From CBFHMJ01 sp965656875 (lineage in GTDB: Bacteria > Pseudomonadota > Gammaproteobacteria > Enterobacterales > Alteromonadaceae): a stretch of DNA of 64,000 nucleotides. How positions within the stretch are numbered: the first letter of the stretch is position 1; every line of letters begins with the position of its first letter. Location: the NCBI GenBank assembly GCA_965656875.1, contig CBFHMJ010000018.1:1-64000 (forward strand), given 5' to 3'. Under the pieces are notes generated by a model. The model was not told where the DNA came from, did no database searches, and was given only the letters and a program-made list of their open reading frames with translations. The translations under genes were made by a program, and so were the position numbers. Shown one piece after another: positions 1-8,625 of this stretch.

Positions 1-82
1 CCCATCCCGAACTCAGTAGTGAAACGCATCCGCGCCGATGGTAGTGTGGGAGGTCCCATGCGAGAGTAGGTCACTGCCAGAC
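1..82 (+). rRNA. rrf: 5S ribosomal RNA, 3' part (left edge cut)
   Basis: The first ~82 bases match the 3' two-thirds of a gammaproteobacterial 5S rRNA: CCGAACTCAG, GTGAAACGC, GCCGATGGTAGTGTGGG and the closing CTGCCAG are all recognisable. The 5' part lies outside the window. It is followed directly by a terminator, so this is the distal end of an rRNA operon transcribed rightward. The exact 3' end (82 or 83) is uncertain. Confidence 0.95.
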
Positions 83-92
83 ACCTCATTTT

Positions 93-119
93 AAAGCCCT
101 GCATTAGCGGGGCTTTTTT
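93..119 (+). terminator. Rho-independent terminator of the rRNA operon
   Basis: An 8-bp stem (AGCCCTGC with GCGGGGCT, one G-U pair) with an ATTA loop is followed by a six-T run. It sits ten bases after the 5S rRNA end. Confidence 0.9.
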
Positions 120-309
120 CGTTTATGTACTTTTTGTGCTTAAACAGGTGACCAGACTTATCAACAAACAAATACCTTATTTGAATTAATCGTTGGTGTG
201 TTTGATGTGACCCCTGTTCCCTTTCTCCTATCCATGCTTTAATTCATTAATTATTTAAAAACTACCATTTAACAGAGTGAATATACTCGACTGGATTTGA
301 GGGTTAGTA

Positions 310-936
310 ATGGATAAAAAACGTGGGAATCTGTTTATATTGTCTGCTCCTAGTGGGGCTGGAAAATCATCCTTAATAAAGGCTCTTATAGATAATTCTG
401 AAGATATTCAGGTTTCAGTATCACATACGACCCGTAACCCTCGTCTTGGAGAGCTTCAAAATGTCCACTATCATTTTGTTTCGGTCGAGCAATTCAAAGA
501 TAAGATTGCTAGTGATGATTTTCTTGAGTGGGCTGAAGTATTTGGCAATTACTATGGAACTTCAGTTGAAGCAGTAGAAAACTCATTAAGTGACGGTAAG
601 CATGTCTTCCTGGACATTGACTGGCAGGGAGCGCAACAGATTAAAAAGCGTTTTTCAGATGTAACTACTATCTTTATAATGCCTCCTTCCAGAACTGAGC
701 TAAAACGCCGTCTTGAAAGTAGAGGTCAGGATTCTGAAGATGTTATTAATGCCAGAATGGAAGAAGCCTGTTCTGAAATGTCGCATTTCAACGAATTCGA
801 TTATGTTGTTATTAATGATGATTTTGAGCAGTCGATAAAAGAGTTAAAAGCAATCATTACAGCAACCAACTTGAAAACAGTAAATCAACAGATAAACTTT
901 GCTTCACTGTTTGGGGATCTATTGGCTAATCAATAA
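310..936 (+). CDS. gmk: Guanylate kinase
   Basis: Cytosolic enzyme that phosphorylates GMP to GDP with ATP, feeding GTP and (p)ppGpp pools. The P-loop SGAGKS is at residues 15-20. The GMP-binding segment SHTTR..R.GE is at about 38-48. The length of 208 aa is normal for the family. The ATG at 310 is preceded by GAGGG six bases upstream. It is followed by rpoZ (57-base gap), then spoT and ridA, the usual gammaproteobacterial order linking guanine nucleotides to the stringent response. The 220 bases between the rRNA terminator and the start presumably hold its promoter; I could not place convincing boxes. Confidence 0.97.
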   Translation: MDKKRGNLFILSAPSGAGKSSLIKALIDNSEDIQVSVSHTTRNPRLGELQNVHYHFVSVEQFKDKIASDDFLEWAEVFGNYYGTSVEAVENSLSDGKHVFLDIDWQGAQQIKKRFSDVTTIFIMPPSRTELKRRLESRGQDSEDVINARMEEACSEMSHFNEFDYVVINDDFEQSIKELKAIITATNLKTVNQQINFASLFGDLLANQ

Positions 937-993
937 TCATCCTGTAGAATGACGTCCTTTTTAGAAAAATCTTTTAGCTGGAGAGAATAGAGT

Positions 994-1269
994 ATGGCTC
1001 GTGTTACTGTTGAAGATGCAGTAGAAAAAATTGGAAATCGTTTTGATCTTATCCTTGTAGCAACTCGTCGAGCTCGTCAGTTGTCAGTTGAGGGTAAAGA
1101 GCCTCTTGTTGAAAGAGAAAATGATAAGCCAACAGTACTGGCATTACGCGAAATTGAAGCCGGATTGATAGACTCAGACTCTATGGATCGCCAGGATAAA
1201 ATGGAGCAGCAAGAGCAAGAGAATGCAGAGCTTGAAGCTGTAGCCGCTATTGTTGGTGGAAACCAATAA
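994..1269 (+). CDS. rpoZ: RNA polymerase omega subunit
   Basis: Small RNA polymerase subunit that helps assemble beta' and, in proteobacteria, forms part of a ppGpp-binding site. The 91-aa product starts MARVTVEDA and carries the family core NRFDLILVATRRARQL at residues 15-30 and the LREIEAG segment at about 51-57. The C-terminal third is acidic and Gln/Glu-rich, as in homologues. A GGAGAG ribosome binding site precedes the ATG. A terminator follows at once, so spoT needs its own promoter or read-through. Confidence 0.97.
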   Translation: MARVTVEDAVEKIGNRFDLILVATRRARQLSVEGKEPLVERENDKPTVLALREIEAGLIDSDSMDRQDKMEQQEQENAELEAVAAIVGGNQ

Positions 1270-1279
1270 AGATTCAGAA

Positions 1280-1301
1280 GAGCCGCGTTAAGCGGCTTTT
1301 T
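1280..1301 (+). terminator. Rho-independent terminator after rpoZ
   Basis: A perfect 6-bp stem AGCCGC/GCGGCT with a GTTAA loop is followed by a short T run, eleven bases after the rpoZ stop. Confidence 0.85.
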
Positions 1302-1670
1302 ACTTTCGCCGTCGTGCTTTTCTAAAACGATGCGTATTATCTACTCTTCTCTTTCATTTTGTAATTCAATTTCTATTTTCTACTTTTTTCCTCGTAGTTT
1401 TTCATAATTCTTCAGTATTTCATGTTTGTCATATAGTCATTTGCCCGTGTAATCGCTACGATAGAAGCTGTACATCTGTATGTTTTAAAATGAAACTCGA
1501 TGTTTTGTCTATTTAGGTAAGAATTAACGGTTAATGTTGTATTTTTGTACATTTTAAGAATAGATAAGGGAATATTCTGGCAATTCATGTGTAGTTTATT
1601 AGAAATAAATTGCTACTCCGCTCATACTGTTAAAAGCGGTTAGATTAGATCACATGACTCGGGAGATTTA
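1302..1670 (+). other. AT-rich intergenic region upstream of spoT
   Basis: About 370 bases without a credible reading frame. It must carry any independent spoT promoter, but I see no pair of -35/-10 boxes good enough to call. A good ribosome binding site, GGGAG at 1661-1665, ends the region. No RNA gene or repeat was recognised. Confidence 0.6.
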
Positions 1671-3794
1671 ATGTATCTTTTTGAGGGATTGAAGAAGCAG
1701 GCTTCTGATTACTTACCTGCAGAAAATGTTGTTTCGATAGAAGAAGCTTTTGTTGTCGCCCATAAAGCCCATGATGGACAAACTCGCTCTAGTGGTGAAC
1801 CCTACATAACTCACCCTGTCGCCGTTGCCAGTATTCTTGCCGATATGAAGTTGGATCATGAAACTGTAATGGCAGCATTGCTACATGATGTCATCGAGGA
1901 TACCGAATACAGTAAAGATGATCTTGCTGAATTGTTTGGTGAAACAGTCGCGGATTTAGTTGAGGGTGTCAGTAAACTTGAAAAATTAAAATTTAAAAAT
2001 AAAGAAGAGTTTCAGGTAGAAAATTATCGCAAGATGATTATGGCAATGACTCAGGATATCAGGGTTATTCTGATCAAGTTAGCTGACCGAACACATAATA
2101 TGAGAACGCTTGGGGCTTTAAGACCAGATAAGCGTCGACGAATTGCGATAGAAACACTCGAAATATACGCACCTATTGCTAACAGACTTGGTATCCATGA
2201 TACAAAAAATGAGCTGGAAAACCTTGGCTTTCAAGCTCTCCATCCTATGCGTTATCGCGCGCTTAATTCCGCGTTAAGAACAGCGAAAGGAAGTCGCGAA
2301 GAACTTATCAATAACATCCATAACGAATTAGAAGGTCGGCTTGCTGCTTCTGGTATTCAAGCTTCTGTAAAGGGACGCGAAAAACATCTTTATAGCATTT
2401 ATAAGAAAATGAAAAATAAAGAGAAGTCTTTTAAAGAAGTTATGGATATTTTTGCATTCAGAGTTCTGGTAGACGATCTTGATACTTGTTATCGAGTATT
2501 GGGTGTTGCCCATAATCTTTATAAACCTATTGAAACCCGCTTTAAAGACTATATAGCCATTCCCAAAACTAATGGTTATCAGTCGTTACATACTTCCTTA
2601 GTCGGCCCACATGGTATTCCAATTGAAATTCAAATAAGAACACATGAAATGGAGGTCATGGCTGATAAAGGTGTTGCAGCACATTGGTCTTATAAAAGAG
2701 CGGATAAGTTATCCGACACAACATCGCAACAGCGAGCGCAGCGGTGGATGCAAAGTTTATTGGAGTTGCAACAAAGTGCTGGTAGCTCATTCGAATTCAT
2801 TGAAAATGTGAAAACTGAGCTTTTCCCAGAAGAAATATATGTCTTTACTCCTGACGGTAAAATTATAGAACTTCCTATGGGTGCAACGGCAGTGGACTTC
2901 GCCTTCGCAGTTCATACGGACGTAGGAAATGCCTGCGTCGGGGCTCGTATTGATCGTAAGCCGTATCCGTTGAATAAGGCATTAGACACAGGCCAGACCG
3001 TCGAAATTATCATTAGTAAAGGGGTTAGTCCTAATGCAACATGGCTGAATTTTGTTGTTACTGGCAAGGCTCGCCTGGGTATTCGAAATTATCTGAAAAA
3101 ACAGCGAGCAGAAGAAGCCACTTCTCTGGGTCGCAGACTCTTGTCCTCAGCGTTGGGTGAAGTGAAGATCGATGATATCGAACAAGAGAAAGTTGAGCAG
3201 GTTTTGGAAGAAATTAAGGTTGAATCATTAGACAAACTGTATACGGAAATAGGGTTAGGGAATTTAATGTGTATAGCAATTGCTCGCAGATTGCTAGGCG
3301 ACTTCTCTGATAATGATGCAGAGGCTGAGACAATAAATAATGTCCACAAAGCGCAAACTTCGATTACCGGCACAGATGGTATGCTGGTTACTTATGCGAA
3401 ATGCTGTCGTCCTATACCGGGCGATGAGATAGTTGCTTTTGTCAGTCAGGGTAAGGGATTAACCGTTCACCAGGTCGAATGTCGAAATATTAAAGGTTGG
3501 GAAAGAGAACCGGCGCATTACTTCCCTGTAAAGTGGGATGAAACTGGTGACAAGTTATTTACTTCGCAGATTTGGGTGGAGATAGTCAATCATCAGGGCG
3601 CATTAGCAAAACTTACAAATACTATTGCCTCAACTGGGGCTAATATTCTCAATTTAAGTACAGAAGAAAAGGAAAGTAGCTTATATATCATTAATATTGA
3701 AATATCCGTTACTGACCGGGTCCATGTTGCTAATATAATGCGAAAATTAAGAATAATGCCTGAAGTACAGAAGGTTTACAGAAGGAAATCATAA
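1671..3794 (+). CDS. spoT: Bifunctional (p)ppGpp synthetase/hydrolase
   Basis: Stringent-response enzyme that makes and degrades (p)ppGpp. The hydrolase HD domain is intact: ITHP at about 46-49, the HD pair at residues 72-73 and LADRTHNMR at 137-145. The synthetase domain has RFKDYIAIPK at 290-299, GYQSLHT at 302-308 and EIQIRT at 319-324. A TGS domain (from about 388) and a C-terminal ACT domain (about 630-707) follow. The length of 707 aa is typical of SpoT. The intact HD pair argues for SpoT rather than RelA. ridA follows after only three bases. Confidence 0.97.
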   Translation: MYLFEGLKKQASDYLPAENVVSIEEAFVVAHKAHDGQTRSSGEPYITHPVAVASILADMKLDHETVMAALLHDVIEDTEYSKDDLAELFGETVADLVEGVSKLEKLKFKNKEEFQVENYRKMIMAMTQDIRVILIKLADRTHNMRTLGALRPDKRRRIAIETLEIYAPIANRLGIHDTKNELENLGFQALHPMRYRALNSALRTAKGSREELINNIHNELEGRLAASGIQASVKGREKHLYSIYKKMKNKEKSFKEVMDIFAFRVLVDDLDTCYRVLGVAHNLYKPIETRFKDYIAIPKTNGYQSLHTSLVGPHGIPIEIQIRTHEMEVMADKGVAAHWSYKRADKLSDTTSQQRAQRWMQSLLELQQSAGSSFEFIENVKTELFPEEIYVFTPDGKIIELPMGATAVDFAFAVHTDVGNACVGARIDRKPYPLNKALDTGQTVEIIISKGVSPNATWLNFVVTGKARLGIRNYLKKQRAEEATSLGRRLLSSALGEVKIDDIEQEKVEQVLEEIKVESLDKLYTEIGLGNLMCIAIARRLLGDFSDNDAEAETINNVHKAQTSITGTDGMLVTYAKCCRPIPGDEIVAFVSQGKGLTVHQVECRNIKGWEREPAHYFPVKWDETGDKLFTSQIWVEIVNHQGALAKLTNTIASTGANILNLSTEEKESSLYIINIEISVTDRVHVANIMRKLRIMPEVQKVYRRKS

Positions 3795-3797
3795 AGA

Positions 3798-4190
3798 ATG
3801 GCAAAATCAATTATTAGTACAGACTCAGCACCACAGGCGATTGGTACGTATAGCCAGGCGGTTAAAATCGGAAATACCGTTTATTTATCAGGACAGATTC
3901 CATTAAATCCTGAGACGATGGAAATGGTTCAGGACGATTTCGAAACCGAAGCTCATCAAGTTTTTAAAAATGTTTCTGAAGTCTGTAAAGCCGCAGGTGG
4001 TTCTATCCAGGATATGGTGAAAGTTAATATCTTTCTAACTGACCTGAACAATTTTGCGAAAGTAAATGAAGTCATGGCTCAGTATTTTAATACACCTTAT
4101 CCGGCACGAGCTGCCGTTCAGGTTAGCCGTCTTCCTAAAGACTCAAATATTGAAATCGACGGTATCATGGAACTACCTTCCATAAATTAA
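3798..4190 (+). CDS. ridA: RidA family reactive intermediate deaminase
   Basis: Hydrolyses reactive enamine/imine intermediates released by PLP enzymes such as threonine dehydratase, protecting PLP enzymes from damage. The 130-aa product shows the family pattern: start AKSIISTDSAPQAIGTYSQAV, central YLSGQIPL, C-terminal YPARAAVQVSRLPKD with the conserved Arg, and the Glu of IEIDG. It starts three bases after spoT; its ribosome binding site (GAAGGAA) lies inside the end of spoT, suggesting translational coupling. Confidence 0.95.
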   Translation: MAKSIISTDSAPQAIGTYSQAVKIGNTVYLSGQIPLNPETMEMVQDDFETEAHQVFKNVSEVCKAAGGSIQDMVKVNIFLTDLNNFAKVNEVMAQYFNTPYPARAAVQVSRLPKDSNIEIDGIMELPSIN

Positions 4191-4208
4191 GTCTAAGTGA
4201 TTCACCAG

Positions 4209-4236
4209 AAAGCCAGCATTATCGCTGGCTTTTTTA
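4209..4236 (+). terminator. Rho-independent terminator after ridA
   Basis: An 8-bp perfect stem (AAGCCAGC/GCTGGCTT) with an ATTATC loop is followed by a T run, about 20 bases after the ridA stop. It closes the spoT-ridA unit. Confidence 0.9.
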
Positions 4237-4345
4237 TGCGCAATTGAAAAACAACATAGATAAACATGGTGCGTCAAAAGTTTCCTGGTATTCTATGTGT
4301 CTTTTTGGCATTATTGCGCCGACTTAGATTTCAACAGGAATATCA

Positions 4346-5065
4346 ATGGAAACTGTTAACGTTTTATGCATGAAGTGGGGCACTAAGTATGGCCCTGAAT
4401 ATGTCAATACTCTTCACTCTATGGTGAAGCGACACTTAACGTTACCTTTTCGATTTATCTGTTTAACTGATAACAGTGATGGATTAAATGAGGGTATTGA
4501 AGCATTTGACATACCTTCGCTTGATATTCCAAATGGTCCTGAACGAGGTTGGGATAAACTGACCAGTTTTGTCGCGCCATTTTATGATATTCAGGGCAAA
4601 GTATTATTTCTGGATTTGGATGTCATTATTGTTGATAACATTGATTGTTTCTTTGAGCACGATGCTGAATTTCCAATTATCAAAGATTGGGTGAAGAAAG
4701 ACGTTACTGGTAACTCATCTGTTTATCGATTCACTGCGGGTGAACATGCAGATATTCTTGCTAATTTCCGTAAAAATCATGAGTCGATCAGAAAGCAACA
4801 TCGCAACGAGCAAGAGTATTTATCTCATTACGTCGATGAACAAGATAAACTAAGTTACTGGCCAGATAGCTGGTGTAAAAGTTTCAAATATCACTGTATT
4901 CATAAATTTCCTAAATCCTGGTTTTCGCCTCCAGAAAAGCCGGAAGGTGCGAAGATTGTTGTCTTCCACGGTAATCCAAATCCACCTGATGCGATTGTGG
5001 GACGAAGCGGTAAGTGGTACCGCAAGGTCTTACCAACGCCTTGGGTTAAAGAGTATTGGAAATAA
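4346..5065 (+). CDS. Putative glycosyltransferase (GT-A/GT8-like)
   Basis: A 239-aa protein without signal peptide or membrane span. It has a GT-A-like start (VNVLCMKWGTKYG), the segment FRFICLTDN near 36-43 and a DxD-type motif LFLDLDVIIVDNID around residues 87-100, which in this fold binds metal and the nucleotide sugar. The C-terminal half is rich in Trp, His and Lys and includes VVFHGNPNP. The substrate is unknown. Its position just before waaA and a KpsS-like gene suggests work on LPS core or another surface glycan (inference). It has its own strong terminator, so it is a separate transcription unit. Confidence 0.75.
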   Translation: METVNVLCMKWGTKYGPEYVNTLHSMVKRHLTLPFRFICLTDNSDGLNEGIEAFDIPSLDIPNGPERGWDKLTSFVAPFYDIQGKVLFLDLDVIIVDNIDCFFEHDAEFPIIKDWVKKDVTGNSSVYRFTAGEHADILANFRKNHESIRKQHRNEQEYLSHYVDEQDKLSYWPDSWCKSFKYHCIHKFPKSWFSPPEKPEGAKIVVFHGNPNPPDAIVGRSGKWYRKVLPTPWVKEYWK

Positions 5066-5073
5066 CTATCATC

Positions 5074-5105
5074 AAGGCCAAAGATAATTAAACTTTGGCC
5101 TTTTT
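5074..5105 (+). terminator. Strong terminator between the glycosyltransferase gene and waaA
   Basis: A perfect 10-bp stem AAGGCCAAAG/CTTTGGCCTT with a 9-base loop is followed by TTTTTG. It ends only 14 bases before the waaA start codon. Confidence 0.92.
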
Positions 5106-5119
5106 GTTTCCACTTCCCT

Positions 5120-6397
5120 ATGCGATTTATCTACTCTTTTATTTTTACGTTGATTGCCCCACTTTTGTTACTACGAATGTGGTTCAGGGGGCGAAAAGCG
5201 CCGGCGTATCGTCTGCGCTGGTCAGAACGGCTGGCGTTGCAGTCAATTCCTGATTGTGCTCGTAATGGTATTGTTATTCATTGCGTATCGGTTGGTGAAA
5301 CAATGGCTGCTGTTCCTCTGATAAAAGCAATTAAAGCTTCTTATCCCGACAAACCTGTTACAGTTACTTCTACCACACCAACGGGCTCCGACACTGTGCT
5401 GCGTATTTTTGGTGATTCGGTTTATCACTGCTATTTACCATTTGACACTCCAGGGGCTATGTCGCGGTTTTTTCGCCGTTTGAAGCCTGAATTACTGGTT
5501 GTTATGGAAACTGAGCTGTGGCCGAATTTACTTCGCTATGCCGCTATATCCGGTTGTAAAACGATTCTGGCTAATGCACGGTTATCTGAAAATTCCTTCA
5601 ACGGCTATAAGAAAGTGTCAAAGATGTCAGCACAGATGATGAAGGATTTAGCATTGGTTGCTGCGCATAATGAAACTGATGGCGAGCGTTTCAAAGGATT
5701 AGGACTTGCTGCTGAAAAACTCAGTGTCACAGGCAGTATTAAATTTGAAGTAAATGTTTCTGAGCAGCTGTTAGTTCAACAAAAAGAATTGAAGCTTGAA
5801 TGGGGAGTGTCGCGCCCAATAATTACCGCCGGAAGTACGCACGCAGGTGAAGATGAATTATTGTTAGAGGCGGTTACAAAGTTACCGAAGGGAAATGGCA
5901 GACCATTACTTGTTTTAGTTCCCAGGCATCCGGAACGTTTTAACAACGTCGAGACATTAATCAAACGAGTAGGTTTGACGGTTGTAAAACGAAGTTCTGG
6001 TGAGAAACCTGATCTTGATACGGATGTATTCCTGCTTGATAGCATGGGCGAACTGATGTTGTTCTATGGTGTAGCAGATATAGCGATTGTCGGCGGATCA
6101 TTGGAGAAAGGACTTGGTGGCCATAACCCGTTAGAACCATCAGCGTTGAAAGTCCCTGTAGTAACAGGACCCTATGTGAAAAACTTCAAACGTATTTACC
6201 AACAACTTATCGAGCGTAAAGCTGCTTTTATGATCAATGACGTTGATGAGTTGGTATCTGTGCTTAATACGTTATTGAATGATAAATCGCTAAGAAAGCA
6301 AACCGGAGAGCGTGCTGCTGCGGTGGTGGAAGAAAATAAAGGAGCGTTATCTCGTTTGACGTCTCTGATTCTCTCTTTTTCTGGTTCAACAGAGTGA
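5120..6397 (+). CDS. waaA: 3-deoxy-D-manno-octulosonic acid (Kdo) transferase
   Basis: Transfers Kdo from CMP-Kdo to lipid IVA on the cytoplasmic face of the inner membrane, an essential step of LPS assembly (GT30). The N terminus carries a membrane anchor and the family signature WFRGRKAPAYRLRWSERL at about 22-39. HCVSVGE near 54-60, ETELWPN near 130 and the C-terminal GGSLEKGLGGHNPLEPS are also diagnostic. At 425 aa it is full length. The N-terminal match fixes the ATG at 5120, although no clear ribosome binding site precedes it and a terminator ends 14 bases upstream. The next gene follows after seven bases. Confidence 0.96.
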   Translation: MRFIYSFIFTLIAPLLLLRMWFRGRKAPAYRLRWSERLALQSIPDCARNGIVIHCVSVGETMAAVPLIKAIKASYPDKPVTVTSTTPTGSDTVLRIFGDSVYHCYLPFDTPGAMSRFFRRLKPELLVVMETELWPNLLRYAAISGCKTILANARLSENSFNGYKKVSKMSAQMMKDLALVAAHNETDGERFKGLGLAAEKLSVTGSIKFEVNVSEQLLVQQKELKLEWGVSRPIITAGSTHAGEDELLLEAVTKLPKGNGRPLLVLVPRHPERFNNVETLIKRVGLTVVKRSSGEKPDLDTDVFLLDSMGELMLFYGVADIAIVGGSLEKGLGGHNPLEPSALKVPVVTGPYVKNFKRIYQQLIERKAAFMINDVDELVSVLNTLLNDKSLRKQTGERAAAVVEENKGALSRLTSLILSFSGSTE

Positions 6398-6404
6398 AAG
6401 TAAC

Positions 6405-7595
6405 ATGAAGAAAGTTATATTTATTGCCAACTCCACTAAGCGATTTAAGTATTATTCGCTCATTGTTAAGCGACTAAAGAATGCCGCAGATGTTATTTTC
6501 ACTTCATATCCAACGTTACCTCTATTCTGGGGGGCGTTTGTAAAGCCACCCGTCGATGAAAAAGAGCTGTTAGAAACTCATCTGATTCGCCAAAAAATTA
6601 ATTATCCAGTAATCGCCAGGAACCCAGTACTTTGGAACATATATTGTTTCTTCGCATACGCTACAGAACGGGCTCGTTTCTTTCATTACTATCATATTTT
6701 TAAGAAGCTGGACTGCGAAGCGGTGGCTTTATGGAATGGACAGAAACAACCTTATCTGACGATGGTTAAAGCTGCAGAAGCAGCACAAAAACGGATTTTG
6801 TATTTTGAAAATGGACTGATGCCGAATACAACAACGGCTGATTATACCGGGGTGAATGCGTTTAACTCTATTCCAAGGACTGAATCTTTTTATCGTGACT
6901 GGTCAATTAACACCGATGTGGAAATTCCGAAGAATCTCGTACCAAGAGAACCTCACAAACATCGCGAAATTACTGGGCAATCACTGGATTCATTACCTGA
7001 CAATTATATTTTTGTGCCATTTCAGGTTCCGGCAGATAGCCAGGTCGTTATTCATTCGCCATGGATTCACTCAATGGAGCAGTTGTTTAACAGCTTATTA
7101 AGTATTCACCGAAAGTATCGTGAAAAGTGGGGCAGTGCAGCACCTACACTGGTATTTAAAGAACATCCTTCATGGCCTGGTAATTTTGAGCATTTATACA
7201 AGGCTGATGATTTTTGTGTATTTGCCAATGAAAACAGCACCCAAACCCTGATAGAAAATGCGTCAGCCGTTGTAACGATTAACTCTACGGTAGGGTTGGA
7301 ATCGCTGTTATTAGGTAAACGGGTAATTACTTTAGGTAATGCCTGCTATAACATTCCCGGGCTAGTTAAACATGCGGATAACCTTGAACAGTTAGATGAG
7401 ATTCTGGCAACCATGGATGCCTGGGTATTAGATGTTGAACTGCGTGATAAGTTTATGAATTTCATTGCTACCACTTACTGTATTCCGGGTGGATGGGAAA
7501 AGATGATTGATAACATGACTGATGAACATCTGGATGCAATGGAAAAGCGAGTCTTTGAAACTGATACGTATGCTGAACACGCAGTATTGAAATAA
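6405..7595 (+). CDS. Capsule-polysaccharide-type (KpsS-like) Kdo transferase family protein
   Basis: A 396-aa cytosolic protein resembling the Capsule_synth family (KpsS/KpsC, which add beta-Kdo linkers to lipid). Visible features are YFENGLMPNTTTADYTGVN at about 133-151 with SIPR at 155-158, the segment FKEHPSW near 250 and INSTVGLESLLLGK near 290-305. These match the family's conserved Asn-Gly/Gly-Val-Asn and nucleotide-binding regions. It lies seven bases after waaA and is presumably co-transcribed. In the absence of other capsule genes here, a role in adding Kdo or decorating LPS is an inference; the exact acceptor is unknown. Confidence 0.75.
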   Translation: MKKVIFIANSTKRFKYYSLIVKRLKNAADVIFTSYPTLPLFWGAFVKPPVDEKELLETHLIRQKINYPVIARNPVLWNIYCFFAYATERARFFHYYHIFKKLDCEAVALWNGQKQPYLTMVKAAEAAQKRILYFENGLMPNTTTADYTGVNAFNSIPRTESFYRDWSINTDVEIPKNLVPREPHKHREITGQSLDSLPDNYIFVPFQVPADSQVVIHSPWIHSMEQLFNSLLSIHRKYREKWGSAAPTLVFKEHPSWPGNFEHLYKADDFCVFANENSTQTLIENASAVVTINSTVGLESLLLGKRVITLGNACYNIPGLVKHADNLEQLDEILATMDAWVLDVELRDKFMNFIATTYCIPGGWEKMIDNMTDEHLDAMEKRVFETDTYAEHAVLK

Positions 7596-7603
7596 TTCTT
7601 TGC

Positions 7604-7625
7604 GGTCGCTCCTTTGTGGGCGACC
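7604..7625. terminator. Hairpin between convergent genes
   Basis: GGTCGC/GCGACC inverted repeat with a 10-base loop lies in the 49-base gap between the KpsS-like gene and the AEC transporter gene. Neither strand has a good T run, so its terminator role is uncertain. Confidence 0.4.
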
Positions 7626-7644
7626 ATACTCACCATCGTTGCAA

Positions 7645-8610
7645 TTAAATACCTGGCTGGTAAAACAGAAATGCCAGCCAGCCACTCACAGTAACGATTG
7701 ACGCCAGGCTGCTAACTACCACGGTGCTGGCTACTCTCCCTTCATGCTGTTGATATTGTGCCGCCATTAGCCATGCATTCATGCCGGAAGGCGAAGCAAG
7801 CATTAATGTGATGATAATGACCGTCTGTTTATCCAGCTGCAATATGTGATGACTGAACCACCAGGCGATAAAAGGCAGTGCAAATAACTTAGTTACTGAC
7901 ATTGCAAACACGGGTTTCCAGTCAGCATGGATTTTATGGTAACTCAGTGTCGCTCCAAGAACGAACAACGCACAGGTTATGCCTGGCTGCGATGCCATTT
8001 TTAGAGTCGCTGATATAACATCCGGTAATTGAATACCCGCAAGATTGAAAATCAGTCCTGACGAGATGCTGGCAATGATAGGATTTGTTATTAGCCCTTT
8101 GATGGTTTTTCCCCAATTAAAGGCTTCATGGTCTTCTCTGGCTGCCAGAAGAGCGGTTAGAGTAAAAAGTATTGTGCTATGGAATGCTAACAGAAGGAGT
8201 ACAGTGCCGAGTGAATCATCGCCAAGTGTTGCAAGGATAACTGGCAAGCCAACCATCATTGTATTTGAATAAGTACAGGTTAGCGCCGCGATGCCGGCAG
8301 CCTTCCATGAGCTATGTTGAACGCCTCTCTTCCAAAGCACAGTTCCCAGATAAATCGTAAGTATTGCACCATAGAAACCAATCCAGGCATTGATGAGATC
8401 GAACCCCGTTTCCTCCTGGCCACTCATATGGCTCATATCAGCACTGTACATGTTAAAAAACAGGAAGACTGGAATTGCCAGAGTAAAAGTGAACTTACTC
8501 AACCCCTGGATTTGAGGTTTTGACAGATACTGATAGCGAGCAGTAATAAATCCAGTTCCACTAATCATGATCAGCGGAACAATTGTAAGCAACAACTGAA
8601 ATAAGGTCAT
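7645..8610 (-). CDS. AEC family (auxin efflux carrier-type) transporter
   Basis: Inner-membrane transporter of 321 aa with about ten hydrophobic segments in the two-halves pattern of the AEC/Mem_trans family. It begins MTLFQLLLTIVPLIMISGTG and includes the helix-breaking FTLAIPVFLFF segment. Bacterial relatives export or import small organic acids such as malate or malonate; the substrate here cannot be told. It lies 15 bases after yqgF and may be read through from the rsmE-gshB-yqgE-yqgF unit. The ribosome binding site is weak. Confidence 0.85.
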   Translation of the reverse strand: MTLFQLLLTIVPLIMISGTGFITARYQYLSKPQIQGLSKFTFTLAIPVFLFFNMYSADMSHMSGQEETGFDLINAWIGFYGAILTIYLGTVLWKRGVQHSSWKAAGIAALTCTYSNTMMVGLPVILATLGDDSLGTVLLLLAFHSTILFTLTALLAAREDHEAFNWGKTIKGLITNPIIASISSGLIFNLAGIQLPDVISATLKMASQPGITCALFVLGATLSYHKIHADWKPVFAMSVTKLFALPFIAWWFSHHILQLDKQTVIIITLMLASPSGMNAWLMAAQYQQHEGRVASTVVVSSLASIVTVSGWLAFLFYQPGI

Positions 8611-8625
8611 ATCGAGTATGGAGGG

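Noticed and set aside
3089..3373. 94-codon minus-strand frame inside spoT
   Set aside because: It lies wholly within the well-conserved SpoT coding sequence and has no supporting features.
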